Source of the DNA: Leisingera aquaemixtae
GTDB lineage: Bacteria > Pseudomonadota > Alphaproteobacteria > Rhodobacterales > Rhodobacteraceae
Direction of reading: 5' to 3'
DNA length: 64,000 bases
NCBI RefSeq assembly: GCF_001458395.1
Contig: NZ_CYSR01000032.1
Location: forward strand, 1-64,000
The notes beneath the pieces are model-generated. The model had not been told where the DNA came from. It worked only from the letters and a program-made list of their open reading frames with translations, and made no database searches. This document shows positions 43,870 to 54,382 of this stretch, piece after piece. How positions within the stretch are numbered: the stretch's first letter is position 1; each line of letters begins with the position of its first letter. The position numbers and the translations under genes are program-made.

Positions 43870-45297
43870 ATGACACAGGATCGCCCGGCGGCGCGCCGGA
43901 AGGCTGCCGCCCACTTCCGCACCGGCCGCAAAAGCTCTGACACATCCGGCCCGGCAGAGGCGGAGGGCAGCGGCCCGGACCGGCCCGCCGCGCCCGGCCG
44001 GGAGGCCGCCAATGTGAAACAGCTGCCCGGCGCGCCGGACCATCAGGACGGTCCGGGCGGCAAGGACGCAGGCAAGAAGCTCCGGAAACTGCGCCGCAAG
44101 GTGCAGAAGGCCGAGGCGGCCCAAGCGGCGCTGGAGGCGCAGATGGCCGGGACCCCGGCCTATCCGGTGGCCCGGCCCGCGCATCTGAAGGGGCGCCATC
44201 GCGGGCTGATCGCCAGTTTCGCAGCCCTGGTGCTGCTGCCGCTGGCGGCGGCGGTGTTTTATCTGTTTGCGGTGGCCGAGGATCAGTTTGCCTCCACCAC
44301 CGGCTTCACCGTGCGCAGCCAGGAAAGCTCCAGCGCCAACGACCTCTTGGGCGGGCTGGCCAGTTTCGCCGGCAATTCCACCGCCTCGGACAGCGACATC
44401 CTCTATGAGTTCATCCAGAGCAAGGAGATGGCCGCGGCGGTCAGCAAGCGGGTGGACCTGCGCGCCCATTACAGCCAGCACTGGCCCGGCGACTGGGCAT
44501 TCTCGATCTGGCCCGATGCCACCCTGGAGGAACTAGTCTGGTTCTGGCAGCGCATCGCCCGCATCTCCTATGACAGCGGCTCGGGGCTGACCGAGGTGCA
44601 GGTCACCGCCTTTGATCCGCAGACCGCCCAGGCCATTGCCCAGGCCATCATCGAGGAAAGCCAGATCCGCATCAATGCGCTCAACGATCAGGCCCGCGCC
44701 GATGCGATGCGCTATGCCGAAACCGATCTGGAAGAGGCGGTGGAGCGGCTGAAAGCCGCCCGCGAGGAGCTGACCCGGTTCCGCACCCGCACCCGCATCG
44801 TCGACCCGGAGGCCGATATCCAGGGCCGCATGGGGGTGATGAACAACCTGCAGCAGCAGCTGGCCGAGGCCTTGATCGAATACGACCTGCTGGCCGGCAC
44901 GGTGGCGCCGGGCGACGTGCGGCTGAAGCAGGCGCAGCAGCAGATCGGCGTGATCCGCGAGCGCATCAACATCGAGCGCCAGACCTTTGCCTCCAGCAAC
45001 ACCGACACCGGCGGCGTCGGCGAGGATTACCCGACGCTGATCTCGGAGTTCGAGCGGCTGACGGTGGACCGGGAGTTTGCCGAGGAAACCTACCGCGCGG
45101 CGCTGACGGCGCTGGAGGCGGCGCGCGACGATGCCGCCCGCCAGAGCCGCTACCTGGCCACCTATATCAATCCGGCCCTGGCCGAGGAGGCGGAATACCC
45201 GCGCCGCTTCGTGCTCAGCGCGCTGGCCGGGCTGTTCCTGCTGCTCACCTGGTCGATCCTGGTGCTGATCTATTACTCGATCCGCGACCGCAGCTGA
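43870..45297 (+). CDS. kpsE: Capsule export inner-membrane protein
   Basis: A 475-residue polysaccharide co-polymerase of the KpsE class. A charged cytoplasmic N-tail of about 110 residues carries a coiled coil (KLRKLRRKVQKAEAAQAALE). A first membrane helix (LIASFAALVLLPLAAAVFYL) is followed by a periplasmic domain starting FASTTGFTVRSQESSSANDL. Long coiled coils run at about 270-390, and the second helix (FVLSALAGLFLLLTWSILVL) lies close to the C-terminus. It bridges the KpsMT transporter to the outer-membrane channel. KpsT is encoded 10 bp downstream. Confidence 0.92.
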   Translation: MTQDRPAARRKAAAHFRTGRKSSDTSGPAEAEGSGPDRPAAPGREAANVKQLPGAPDHQDGPGGKDAGKKLRKLRRKVQKAEAAQAALEAQMAGTPAYPVARPAHLKGRHRGLIASFAALVLLPLAAAVFYLFAVAEDQFASTTGFTVRSQESSSANDLLGGLASFAGNSTASDSDILYEFIQSKEMAAAVSKRVDLRAHYSQHWPGDWAFSIWPDATLEELVWFWQRIARISYDSGSGLTEVQVTAFDPQTAQAIAQAIIEESQIRINALNDQARADAMRYAETDLEEAVERLKAAREELTRFRTRTRIVDPEADIQGRMGVMNNLQQQLAEALIEYDLLAGTVAPGDVRLKQAQQQIGVIRERINIERQTFASSNTDTGGVGEDYPTLISEFERLTVDREFAEETYRAALTALEAARDDAARQSRYLATYINPALAEEAEYPRRFVLSALAGLFLLLTWSILVLIYYSIRDRS

Positions 45298-45307
45298 GGA
45301 GCGGGCC

Positions 45308-45961
45308 ATGATCCGGTTCGAGAACCTGACCAAGAGCTTCCGGCTCAAGGGCGAGCGCAAGGTGGTGATCGACAACCTGACCCTGACGCTGCCCGCGGGC
45401 AAGTCGCTGGCGCTTCTGGGCCGCAACGGCGCCGGCAAGTCGACGCTGTTGCAGATCATCGCGGGCACCATGCGCCCCGACTGCGGCCGGGTGGTCAGCG
45501 ATGGCACCATCTCCTGGCCGGTGGGGCTGGGCGGCTCCTTCCACCGCGAGCTGACCGGGGCGGAGAACGTCCGCTTCATCGCCCGGATCTATGGCGTCGA
45601 TACCGATGACCTGGTGAATTTCGTCGAGGAGTTTGCCGAGCTGGGCAAATTCTACCACATGCCGGTGCGCAGCTATTCCTCCGGCATGAAGTCGCGGCTG
45701 ACCTTCGGCGCTTCGATGGGGATCCGTTTCGACACCTATCTGGTCGACGAGGTGACCGCGGTGGGCGACCGCGCCTTCCGCCGCAAGAGCCGCGCGGTCT
45801 TTGCCGACCGGATGAAGCATTCCAGCGCCATTATGGTCAACCACTCGATGAACCAGGTGCGCCAGTTCTGCAATGCGGGCCTGGTGCTGGAACACGGCAG
45901 GATCCGCTATTTCGAGGACCTCGATGAGGCGATCGAGGTGCATGAGGCGATGCTGGACTAG
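45308..45961 (+). CDS. kpsT: Capsule ABC transporter ATP-binding protein
   Basis: A 217-residue ATPase of the KpsT/Wzt class without a carbohydrate-binding C-terminal domain. IRFENLTKSFRLKGERKVVI opens the protein, Walker A is LLGRNGAGKSTLLQI near 38, GTISWPVGLGGSFHRELTGA is family-typical, and the signature is RSYSSGMKSRLTF with YLVDEVTAVGD as Walker B and VNHS at the H-loop. The sensor-free length fits KpsT of lipid-anchored capsules. GAGGAG precedes the ATG. Confidence 0.95.
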   Translation: MIRFENLTKSFRLKGERKVVIDNLTLTLPAGKSLALLGRNGAGKSTLLQIIAGTMRPDCGRVVSDGTISWPVGLGGSFHRELTGAENVRFIARIYGVDTDDLVNFVEEFAELGKFYHMPVRSYSSGMKSRLTFGASMGIRFDTYLVDEVTAVGDRAFRRKSRAVFADRMKHSSAIMVNHSMNQVRQFCNAGLVLEHGRIRYFEDLDEAIEVHEAMLD

Positions 45962-46084
45962 CGCTCAGGCGGCGCGGGCGCGGGAATCTGAAGCGGGGCG
46001 GCAAAGAGGAATTTATTTCCGCTGCCAGCTCCAGTATGCAGCCCCCAGTGATGATTGCAGGTGCCGGGCAAAGGAGTTTTACCG

Positions 46085-47914
46085 ATGACAAAGGATGTGG
46101 GGGCTGCGGGCAGCGCAACGGCGCTGCAGAGTCTGATGTGGCCGGAATTCGGCATCTGCACCGAACGCGACCTCTATCTGCGGGCGCAGGGGCCGGTGGC
46201 GGTGTCGCCGGAGCAGCGCGAGCTGCGCTTTGCGGCGGGCGGCCATGTGTCCTTCGGCAGCTGGTTCAATCTGTTCAACCTGGAAAAATGGCAGCGCGAA
46301 TGCGGGCTGCAGAGCCTGCAGCTGCAGCTTGAGGGCGAGGGCGCTTTTGAGGTGTCGGTGGTTCTGGCGCCGCGCGGCCGGTCCTGGGACCGGGTGGTGA
46401 GCCGCTATGCGGAATTCCCCGCGGACGGGCGGCTGGAGATCAGCCTGGACCAGATCCTGCAGCCGGGCGTCATGCCCGGGGTGCTGTTCTTCGAGCTGCG
46501 CGCGCTGGGGGCAGGGCGGCTGACCGGGGCCAGCTGGCAGACGCTGGACGCGCCGCGGCGGGCGCCGCAGCTGGCGCTGGCGGTGACCACCTTCAAGCGC
46601 GAGGCGGCGGTGGCGCGCACGGTGGAGCGGTTCTGCGCCTTCCGCGAAAGCTCCTGGATGAAGCCGCATGTGCAGATGATCGTCACCGACAACGGCCAGT
46701 CGGTGGAGCTGGCGCCGCAGGAAGGCGTCACCCTGGTGCCGAACGAGAACCTGGGCGGGGCAGGCGGCTTTACCCGCGGCCTGCTGGAGGCCCGCGCCCG
46801 CGGTGCCACGCACTGCCTGTTCATGGATGATGACGCCTCGATCCACATGGAGAGCCTGGAGCGCACCTGGATGATGCTGGCCTATGCCAGGGATCCCAGG
46901 ACCGCAGTGGCCGGCGCGATGATCAGCGAGCAGCACCGCTGGGCGATCTGGGAGAACGGCGCCCGTTTCTTCACCCGCTGCCAGCCGCTGCACATGGGCA
47001 CCGATCTGCGCGACGTGACCCGGATGCTGGCAATGGAGCATGAAGCGGCGCAGCCGGTGCCGGAGGATTTCTACGGCGGCTGGTGGTATTTCGCCTTCCC
47101 GGTGGCGCAGGCAGAGCACCTGGCCTTCCCGTTCTTCGTGCGCGGCGACGATGTCAGCTTCTCGCTGGCCAATGATTTCAACATCCTCACCCTCAACGGC
47201 GTGGTCTCCTTTCAGGAAAGCTTCACCGAGAAGGAAAGCCCGCAGACCTGGTACCTGGACCTGCGCAGCCACATGGCGCATCACCTGAGCCTGCCGCAGC
47301 TGGAGGTGGGCGCGCGCGGCGTGCTGAAGATCGCCGCCTGGTTCTTCCTGCGCAACCTGCCGCGGATGCATTACGACACCCTGGCCGCGATCAACCTGGC
47401 GGTCGAGGATGTGATGAAGGGGCCGGAGTTCTTTGACGAGCACGCCGATATGGCCGGGCGCCGGGCTGATATCAAGGCGCTGACCAGCACCGAGGCCTGG
47501 CAGGATCTGCACCCGCGCCAGGCGCTGCCGCCGGTGCGTGAGCAGCCCCCCGCGGCCTGGAAGCGGCATCTGATGAAGCTCAGCCTCAACGGGCTGCTGA
47601 TCCCGGGCTATGCCCGTTTGGGCCGCAAGATCACCCTGGAGGCGCAGCACCGCAGCCACATCGGCTATGCCTGGGGCGCGGCAGAGATCACCTGCCTGAA
47701 TGCGGAGCGCACGAAATTCTATACCGTGCGCCATTCCAAGGCCGCCGCCTGGCGCGAGCTGAAGCGGTTTGCCAAAAACGCCCGCGCCTTTTTGAAAGAT
47801 TACGACCGGCTGTCCGCCGCCTACCGCAGCCGCTACGGGCAGCTGACCAGCGAAGCCTACTGGCAGGACAAGCTGGGGTTTGCCGCATCGCAGGAGCGCC
47901 AGGCGGCGGAGTAA
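46085..47914 (+). CDS. GlfT2-like galactofuranosyltransferase
   Basis: A 609-residue multidomain enzyme close in size and order to mycobacterial GlfT2. Residues about 1-160 form a beta-sandwich (FGSWFNLFNLEKWQREC, DRVVSRYAEFPADGRLEISL). The GT-A domain follows (ALAVTTFKREAAVARTVERF, TDNGQSVELA, ENLGGAGGFTRGLLEARARG) with the metal-binding FMDDDASI at 248-250 and FVRGDDVSFSLAND near 355 holding the catalytic Asp. Residues about 420-609 are helical. GlfT2 builds alternating beta-1,5/1,6 galactofuranan from UDP-Galf; glf at 53185 supplies that donor. AAGGAG precedes the ATG by nine bases. It follows kpsT by 123 bp. Confidence 0.85.
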   Translation: MTKDVGAAGSATALQSLMWPEFGICTERDLYLRAQGPVAVSPEQRELRFAAGGHVSFGSWFNLFNLEKWQRECGLQSLQLQLEGEGAFEVSVVLAPRGRSWDRVVSRYAEFPADGRLEISLDQILQPGVMPGVLFFELRALGAGRLTGASWQTLDAPRRAPQLALAVTTFKREAAVARTVERFCAFRESSWMKPHVQMIVTDNGQSVELAPQEGVTLVPNENLGGAGGFTRGLLEARARGATHCLFMDDDASIHMESLERTWMMLAYARDPRTAVAGAMISEQHRWAIWENGARFFTRCQPLHMGTDLRDVTRMLAMEHEAAQPVPEDFYGGWWYFAFPVAQAEHLAFPFFVRGDDVSFSLANDFNILTLNGVVSFQESFTEKESPQTWYLDLRSHMAHHLSLPQLEVGARGVLKIAAWFFLRNLPRMHYDTLAAINLAVEDVMKGPEFFDEHADMAGRRADIKALTSTEAWQDLHPRQALPPVREQPPAAWKRHLMKLSLNGLLIPGYARLGRKITLEAQHRSHIGYAWGAAEITCLNAERTKFYTVRHSKAAAWRELKRFAKNARAFLKDYDRLSAAYRSRYGQLTSEAYWQDKLGFAASQERQAAE

Positions 47915-47943
47915 TTCCGGGAACGGCGGGGCTGATGCAAAGG

Positions 47944-47979
47944 CCCCTGCGCCTGGCTTGGCGTCAGGCGCAGGGGCTT
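47944..47979. terminator. Bidirectional terminator between convergent genes
   Basis: CCCCTGCGCCTG pairs with CAGGCGCAGGGG (12 bp, nine-base loop), flanked by AAAGG and CTTT. It sits in the 72-bp gap between the GlfT2-like gene and a leftward sulfotransferase. Confidence 0.75.
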
Positions 47980-47986
47980 TGAGCGC

Positions 47987-48982
47987 TTACTGTTTCTTTT
48001 CTGCCGCCTGGTGGGCAATCACCGCCTGCAGCAGCGGCGTGACCAGATCGCGCATCAGAGCATAGCTGTCGGCGGGCAGCTCCATCCGGGCCAGCGGAGC
48101 ATCGGCAGCCGGCAGGGGATCAAAGAACAGTTCCTCCCGGTTGAAATAGCGCCGCGCGACGGCACGGTTGCCGGCGGCATAGTCTGCCATCACTGCCGCG
48201 CGCTGCTCCGGCGGCATCAGCCGTTCGGACTGTTTCTTGCCGCCGCCAGGCCTGGCCCTGTCGATCCGGGCACAGGCCGTGGTCAGCATGCCGCGGTAGT
48301 CGGGGCCGGCTTCATCCAGCGGCAGGCAGCGCATGAACTCGGACATCGCGGGCGAATAGCTTTCGTTGATATGGCTTGGGGCGCTGAAGCCGCTGCGGTC
48401 GGTCAGGCCGATGCTGTCGCAGAAGGCTTCGATCGGGCCGTCCTTCATCTGGTCCCGCTCATGCACATTCACGATGATGTTCTCCTGCCCGAACAGGGTT
48501 TCCAGGTGGTGCAGATACCGGTCGTAGTGGATCCAGTGGAAATCCTCGCGCATCGCCATGAACTCATCGAAGGTGCAATGGCTCAGTTTGCGGTTCCATT
48601 GCCATTTGATGTTCTGGAAGAACCAGCTCTCCAGCCAGCTGTCCTGGCGGCGCAGGGTGAAGACCACCTTGACGTCGAACCATTCCCGGAACGCGGCCAG
48701 CACGCCCAGATCGCGGCGCATGCAGATATCCTCGTCGCTGAGGATCACCGTGTGGATCCGCTGCGGCCGCTTGTCCGCCCGCTCTGTGATGTTCTGGGCG
48801 ACCTCGGCCGGGGTGCGCCCGCCGCTGAAAAGGTTGTTCACCAGCTTCAGGTGACGGCGCACCTTGAACGGGTAGAAGAAGCCTTTTTCCTGAAGCTTTT
48901 CGAAATTGGAGTGCAGATAGTCCTGGAGGGCAGAGGTCGCTGTCCGGTGGGCGCCAATGTGAAGGATGAGTGTGCGTTTCAA
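47987..48982 (-). CDS. Sulfotransferase family protein
   Basis: A 331-residue sulfotransferase. It begins LKRTLILHIGAHRTATSALQ, the PAPS 5'-loop, read from a TTG at 48982 preceded by AGGTACCCAGG; upstream codons overlap a noncoding gap and are not typical protein. The 3'-phosphate site is FTLRRQDSWLESWFFQNIKW and a further motif is HTVILSDEDICM. The acceptor is unknown. It is the last gene of a leftward block of four sulfotransferases (51853 to 47987). Confidence 0.8.
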   Translation of the reverse strand: MKRTLILHIGAHRTATSALQDYLHSNFEKLQEKGFFYPFKVRRHLKLVNNLFSGGRTPAEVAQNITERADKRPQRIHTVILSDEDICMRRDLGVLAAFREWFDVKVVFTLRRQDSWLESWFFQNIKWQWNRKLSHCTFDEFMAMREDFHWIHYDRYLHHLETLFGQENIIVNVHERDQMKDGPIEAFCDSIGLTDRSGFSAPSHINESYSPAMSEFMRCLPLDEAGPDYRGMLTTACARIDRARPGGGKKQSERLMPPEQRAAVMADYAAGNRAVARRYFNREELFFDPLPAADAPLARMELPADSYALMRDLVTPLLQAVIAHQAAEKKQ

Positions 48983-49079
48983 CCTGGGTACCTGTGATGT
49001 TCTGCGGCCGGTCGGCCTGTGTTTATTCTGCGTGGTGCTTAACGGGTTTCGCCGCCAAGTGCCAAAAGATATTCCTGCT

Positions 49080-50228
49080 TTATGCAGCCTGCGGCCGTGC
49101 CAGGATGGCGGTGATTTCGTCCAGGCTTTCCCAGACCGCCTTGGCGTTCCTTCGCTGGGCCGGGGTATGGTCCTCGATGTCCGTGGCATCGCGCTGTGAC
49201 ACGGAGACCTGGTATTCCCGGCGCCAGGCTTTGGGCATTTTCCCGATCAAAGCCGCTATCCGGGCCGCGGCCTTGTCCAGGCGGGCCCTTTTGGGGGGCG
49301 AAAAATGAGCTTCGGGGGAGAAGTCCTGCCCGGTCCGGGACGCAGTGCCGTGGCTGCGCAGCAGCTCCTCTTCCAGAACGGGCTTGCCGAAGAACTGGCT
49401 GTCCAGAGCCTGGGCATCGGCCCGGAAGGCCGTCAGAAGATGGCTGGCGCTGACGTGGTCGAGCACCGGTTTTTCGCCGCTGCGCCCGGCGGCGGCGGAC
49501 AGTTTGCGCTGCAGCGCGCCGCCAACGGCCAGCCTGTGGTGGTCTGCCAGCTCCTGGCCGCGCAGGACCTGCTGGACAAGGCGCAGGCCTGACAGCTCCG
49601 CCACGGAGAGCGCTTCGTTGACGGTGTCCAGAGGCAGCAGCTCGAAATCGCCGGTGCCCAGGGCATGATAGAGAAAATCGGACACCGCATCGCCGTCGCG
49701 CAGCTCGCTGCGCACGAAGGGGCGCAGGATCATGCCGCTGCCGAAGACCTGGCGCCAGGCCGGGAAGCGCTTGGCGTAATACAGGGTGGGCACGCTGCTG
49801 ATGAAGCGGCAGAATTCCGGCAGCGAGCCGTCGAAGGTGCCGGTCTTCAGCCGCTGGCCATAGGCGGAGACGGCGCGCGAGGCATGCGGCCGCACGTAGG
49901 AGATCGTGCGCACGGGCAGGCCGGGAAAATACTCTGTCAGCACCGCCCGCAGCCGGTGCGGGTCGCGCCGGGACAGGAATTCGGTGGAGATCACGCCGGT
50001 GCCGCCGCCGCGGGAGGCGAACCAGTCGCGCAGCCCGCCGAACTGCGCCTGCACAAAGGCGGGGCCGGCGTCTGCCTTCAGCGCATTGGCCAGGGGCGCG
50101 TTGTTGAGGTGCCTTTGCGGCACCAGCCGCGATGTGCTGCAGCGCCAGGCCCCGGCGTTCAGCACCGACTGGATCGAGCTGGTGCCGGTTTTAGGGTCTC
50201 CTGTGTGGATGAGCAGATCCTGTATCAT
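49080..50228 (-). CDS. Sulfotransferase-like protein
   Basis: A 382-residue protein with a sulfotransferase-type P-loop, MIQDLLIHTGDPKTGTSSIQ, and the segment TISYVRPHASRAVSAYGQRL that fits the 3'-phosphate site. GVISTEFLSRRD sits between them. The C-terminal 200 residues are less conserved and may carry the acceptor specificity. GGAG precedes the ATG at 50228. It lies 13 bp behind the next sulfotransferase gene (50242) and is likely co-transcribed. The activity is inferred from motifs only. Confidence 0.72.
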   Translation of the reverse strand: MIQDLLIHTGDPKTGTSSIQSVLNAGAWRCSTSRLVPQRHLNNAPLANALKADAGPAFVQAQFGGLRDWFASRGGGTGVISTEFLSRRDPHRLRAVLTEYFPGLPVRTISYVRPHASRAVSAYGQRLKTGTFDGSLPEFCRFISSVPTLYYAKRFPAWRQVFGSGMILRPFVRSELRDGDAVSDFLYHALGTGDFELLPLDTVNEALSVAELSGLRLVQQVLRGQELADHHRLAVGGALQRKLSAAAGRSGEKPVLDHVSASHLLTAFRADAQALDSQFFGKPVLEEELLRSHGTASRTGQDFSPEAHFSPPKRARLDKAAARIAALIGKMPKAWRREYQVSVSQRDATDIEDHTPAQRRNAKAVWESLDEITAILARPQAA

Positions 50229-50241
50229 TGGCGGCTCCGCA

Positions 50242-50928
50242 TCAGGTGCCGAAGCGGGCGAAATCAAAGCTGCTCCAGCGGTCCTCTTCCTGCTGCGCCC
50301 AGCTTTTGTCGCTGGTCTTGTGGGCGTGGCCCCAATGGACCGGGTCAAGCTGAAAGTGCGGAGCGAAGAAATCCGTGATTTTGCTGATGGGGTCAGCAGC
50401 GATGTCGAAGTCCACCAGGCGGCCGGGCTTGTCTGCGAAATAGGTGCGGACATTGGCGTGATGGCTATCGAAATCCTGCGCCCAGCGGGCAATCACCTGC
50501 TCTTCGCTCTCGTTGTAGAGCGCCATGTTCTTGGACAGGTAGAGCCCGTTCGTATGGCGGGCGCGGCTGCGCAGCCACTTGGCCTTGTCCCGGGTGTTGA
50601 GGATGAACTTCGCCTGCGGGTAGGCCTCGGCAATGGCCCGGAACTGCTTGAAGTTCTCGTAATGGCGCTTGGGGCGGATCAGCTCCAGATCGAAGAAGCC
50701 GGAGAAATGCTCAAGCCCTTCGAAAGCGGGCCTTCCGGCTTTCAGGTTGCGGTGGATCCTGGCCTGGTAGAGCGGTTTTTCCTGCCGTCCCTTGCCCTTG
50801 GACCAGTTGCAGTGCAGCGAGTTGACGCCGCTGCGGTTGAACAGCCGGGTCAGGGACAGGGTGGCGCATTTGTTGAAGCCGATCTGGACGGCGATGGGGC
50901 GCTCTTGCAGCGCGGCGGCGTCAGTCAT
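50242..50928 (-). CDS. Sulfotransferase family protein
   Basis: A 228-residue sulfotransferase. AVQIGFNKCATLSLTRLFNR is the PAPS 5'-loop near residues 13-32, and FILNTRDKAKWLRSRARHT carries the 3'-phosphate binding Arg near 112. The closing part PGRLVDFDIAADPISKITDF is typical of the single-domain family. It overlaps the upstream sulfotransferase by eight bases, so the two are translationally coupled. The substrate is probably a nascent or finished glycan. Confidence 0.85.
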   Translation of the reverse strand: MTDAAALQERPIAVQIGFNKCATLSLTRLFNRSGVNSLHCNWSKGKGRQEKPLYQARIHRNLKAGRPAFEGLEHFSGFFDLELIRPKRHYENFKQFRAIAEAYPQAKFILNTRDKAKWLRSRARHTNGLYLSKNMALYNESEEQVIARWAQDFDSHHANVRTYFADKPGRLVDFDIAADPISKITDFFAPHFQLDPVHWGHAHKTSDKSWAQQEEDRWSSFDFARFGT

Positions 50929-51853
50929 TGGAAGCGGTTCCGGTATCGTTGGAGAGGGAGTAGCCGAAATATTCCCAGGCCCGGACCAGATTGCGCGTCC
51001 GGTAGGTCTCCGGGAAATCGGCGGTGTATTTGGCGTTGGAGTTCTTCACTTCGCTGAAGCGCTCTGCCAGCGGCAGCGGGGCGGGGCGCTTTTCGAGGCC
51101 GCAGAAGGCCGCAATCCGCTCTGCCGTGCCGGCCGGGTCCGCGCAGAAATCCTCGTAGCGGGCCAGGATGCAATCTTCGCCAAGATCCTGAAACGCCTTC
51201 ATGTAGGCGGTATTCCAATGCGCCATGAGCTGCGGCACCGGCAGCTTGTGCCACTTGCGGGTGGACAGAGAGACGGCCCGCGGGTCTCTGGTCCAGACGA
51301 TGAAGCGGGCCTCCGGGAACAGGCTGCGGAAATAGGGGATCCGGATGATGTTGGGCGGCGATTTCTCCAGCAGCACCGGGGACTCCCCGCTGACCCAGCT
51401 GTCCCATTGGGCAAGCAGCCGGCTGGCAGCCTTGCGGGCGCGCTCCGGTTTTTTCACCGGAGCAAACTGCATCTGCGGGTAGAAGGCAAAGGCGCCAGGC
51501 CCGCCGAACGGGCGCTCTGCCATGTAGACATCCTGCAGGAACTGGCCTTCGTTCTCCGGCACCTTGGCCGATTGAAAGAAGCTGACGCTGTAATGGGCGC
51601 AAAGATAGTCATGCAGCAGCGTCGTGCCGCTGCGGTGCAGGCCGCAAATAAACACCGGGCGCTTGATCCGCACGTCTTCGGCGGGCTGGGTCCGGACCCG
51701 GCGCCGTTTCACTTGGAGGTCGGATTTCCCCAGAGTTTCCAGCGCCTTGCGCGCCTGGCTGAAGTGCCCTTCCTGCAGCAGGCCGTGGATCTCCTGAGCA
51801 GTCTTCCGGGCTTCTGCCGCAGCCGCCTGAGGTGAGTATGCCGGCTTTTTCAT
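50921..51853 (-). CDS. Sulfotransferase family protein
   Basis: A 310-residue sulfotransferase. After a helical 60-residue N-terminus (QEIHGLLQEGHFSQARKALE) comes the PAPS loop VFICGLHRSGTTLLHDYLCA. LEKSPPNIIRIPYFRSLFPE and RFIVWTRDPRAVSLSTRKWH follow, the latter being the 3'-phosphate site, with ILARYEDFCADP near the end. It is the first gene of the four-gene sulfotransferase block and is transcribed away from the rhamnosyltransferase gene. Confidence 0.88.
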   Translation of the reverse strand: MKKPAYSPQAAAAEARKTAQEIHGLLQEGHFSQARKALETLGKSDLQVKRRRVRTQPAEDVRIKRPVFICGLHRSGTTLLHDYLCAHYSVSFFQSAKVPENEGQFLQDVYMAERPFGGPGAFAFYPQMQFAPVKKPERARKAASRLLAQWDSWVSGESPVLLEKSPPNIIRIPYFRSLFPEARFIVWTRDPRAVSLSTRKWHKLPVPQLMAHWNTAYMKAFQDLGEDCILARYEDFCADPAGTAERIAAFCGLEKRPAPLPLAERFSEVKNSNAKYTADFPETYRTRNLVRAWEYFGYSLSNDTGTASND

Positions 51854-52039
51854 CGTTCCCTCTCGTTCCCTCGCTGCCGGTCGGGCCGCGGCGCGCAGAT
51901 GGGCTTCTCATAACGGGTTGCAGGCGGCGGCTCCAGCAGAATGTGGCGGGGTGCGGCGGCGGCCTATAGCGCCGCGGCAACACCCGGCCGGCCGGGGATA
52001 TTGCTCTTGATGCGCTGGGGAGGGGCGGGTAGTCAGGGC

Positions 52040-52927
52040 ATGGCTATCACTTCTTTGATGCAGGATCGCGCGGCCTTGAAAAACCAGATCATCGGGATTG
52101 TTCCTTTCTCCTATGCGGCCACCGACCGGTTCCAGGCGGCCCGGGATCATCAGGACGAAGCACAGCTCCTGCGGGCGCTGTTCGACGAAACCCGGATCGC
52201 GTTCCGCTTCCGCATGCTGGAGCTGCTCAATGCGCATTCATTTAAGGCGCAAGGCGACCGCAATTTCTCGATGATCTACCTCGTGTCCGAACGGATGCCG
52301 CCGGAGCACCGCCGCCGGCTGGAGGAGATTGTCTCGGGTGTGCCCGGGGTGCGGATCATTGCGCTGCCGCAGATGCCGCTGGCCGACGCTGTGCGCCGGG
52401 CTTTCGAGCAGGTCATCGATCCGGATGCCGGGCACGTAAGCCTGTTCCGGCTGGATGATGACGATGCGCTGGCAGTGGACTTCATCGCCAGCCTGCGCCG
52501 CCGCGCCCGGCGCCTGATCACTGCCGGGCTGATCCAGAAACCCACGGTGCTGAGCGCCACCCGCGGCATTTACTGGAAAAACGACGGGACCGGGCGCTCG
52601 CAGTTGATCGACATCTGCGACCGGGTGCCGCTGTCGATGGGCTACACCATTGTCAGCCCGCGTGAGGACATCGGCCACCACTACCTGAAAGGGCACCGGG
52701 ACGCGGCGATGTTCTACCCGTGTTTCATGGACCCCTCGCGGATCATGTATGTGCGCTCGGTGCATGGGGATAATGACGGCGGTATTTCGAACCTGAACCG
52801 GGGCCGGGTTTTGGAAGCCGGGCGGGCCCGTGAGGTCATGCGCCGCCGGTTCGATCTGGATGCTGATTTGCTTCTGGCCCCGGAGGGGGCGCTGGCGGGC
52901 AAAACCTTCAGCCAGCGGACATCATAG
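52040..52927 (+). CDS. Putative rhamnosyltransferase
   Basis: A 295-residue GT-A-like protein of the putative rhamnosyl transferase family. IIGIVPFSYAATDRFQAARD, ARIAFRFRMLEL-like segments, MIYLVSERMPPEHRRRLEEI and the metal-binding FRLDDDDALAVDFIASLRRR near residue 136 are family features. GIYWKNDGTGR and CFMDPSRIMYVRSVHGDND follow. With dTDP-rhamnose made by the rml operon a rhamnosyl donor is reasonable, but the family name is not proof. The ATG at 52040 has a GGGAGGGG tract upstream. It is followed by glf after 257 bp. Confidence 0.78.
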   Translation: MAITSLMQDRAALKNQIIGIVPFSYAATDRFQAARDHQDEAQLLRALFDETRIAFRFRMLELLNAHSFKAQGDRNFSMIYLVSERMPPEHRRRLEEIVSGVPGVRIIALPQMPLADAVRRAFEQVIDPDAGHVSLFRLDDDDALAVDFIASLRRRARRLITAGLIQKPTVLSATRGIYWKNDGTGRSQLIDICDRVPLSMGYTIVSPREDIGHHYLKGHRDAAMFYPCFMDPSRIMYVRSVHGDNDGGISNLNRGRVLEAGRAREVMRRRFDLDADLLLAPEGALAGKTFSQRTS

Positions 52928-53106
52928 TTTTCTCACTCCTGAGGGCGGTCAACGGGACCGGCAGACAGCATGGCTTTGCTCAAAGCGGCGCACCGGAAAC
53001 AGGTCTGGTTCAAGCCCGCCCGCGCTTTCGGAGCTGGCAGGGCCGCGCGGCCGGGAGAATACCGCCGCCAGGGCAATGAACGTTTCCGGTCCGGGCAGTT
53101 TCATGA

Positions 53107-54348
<1,242 letters not shown>

Positions 54349-54382
54349 CGGGATATCAGGGTACCGGCCGGAGCTGAGGCGA

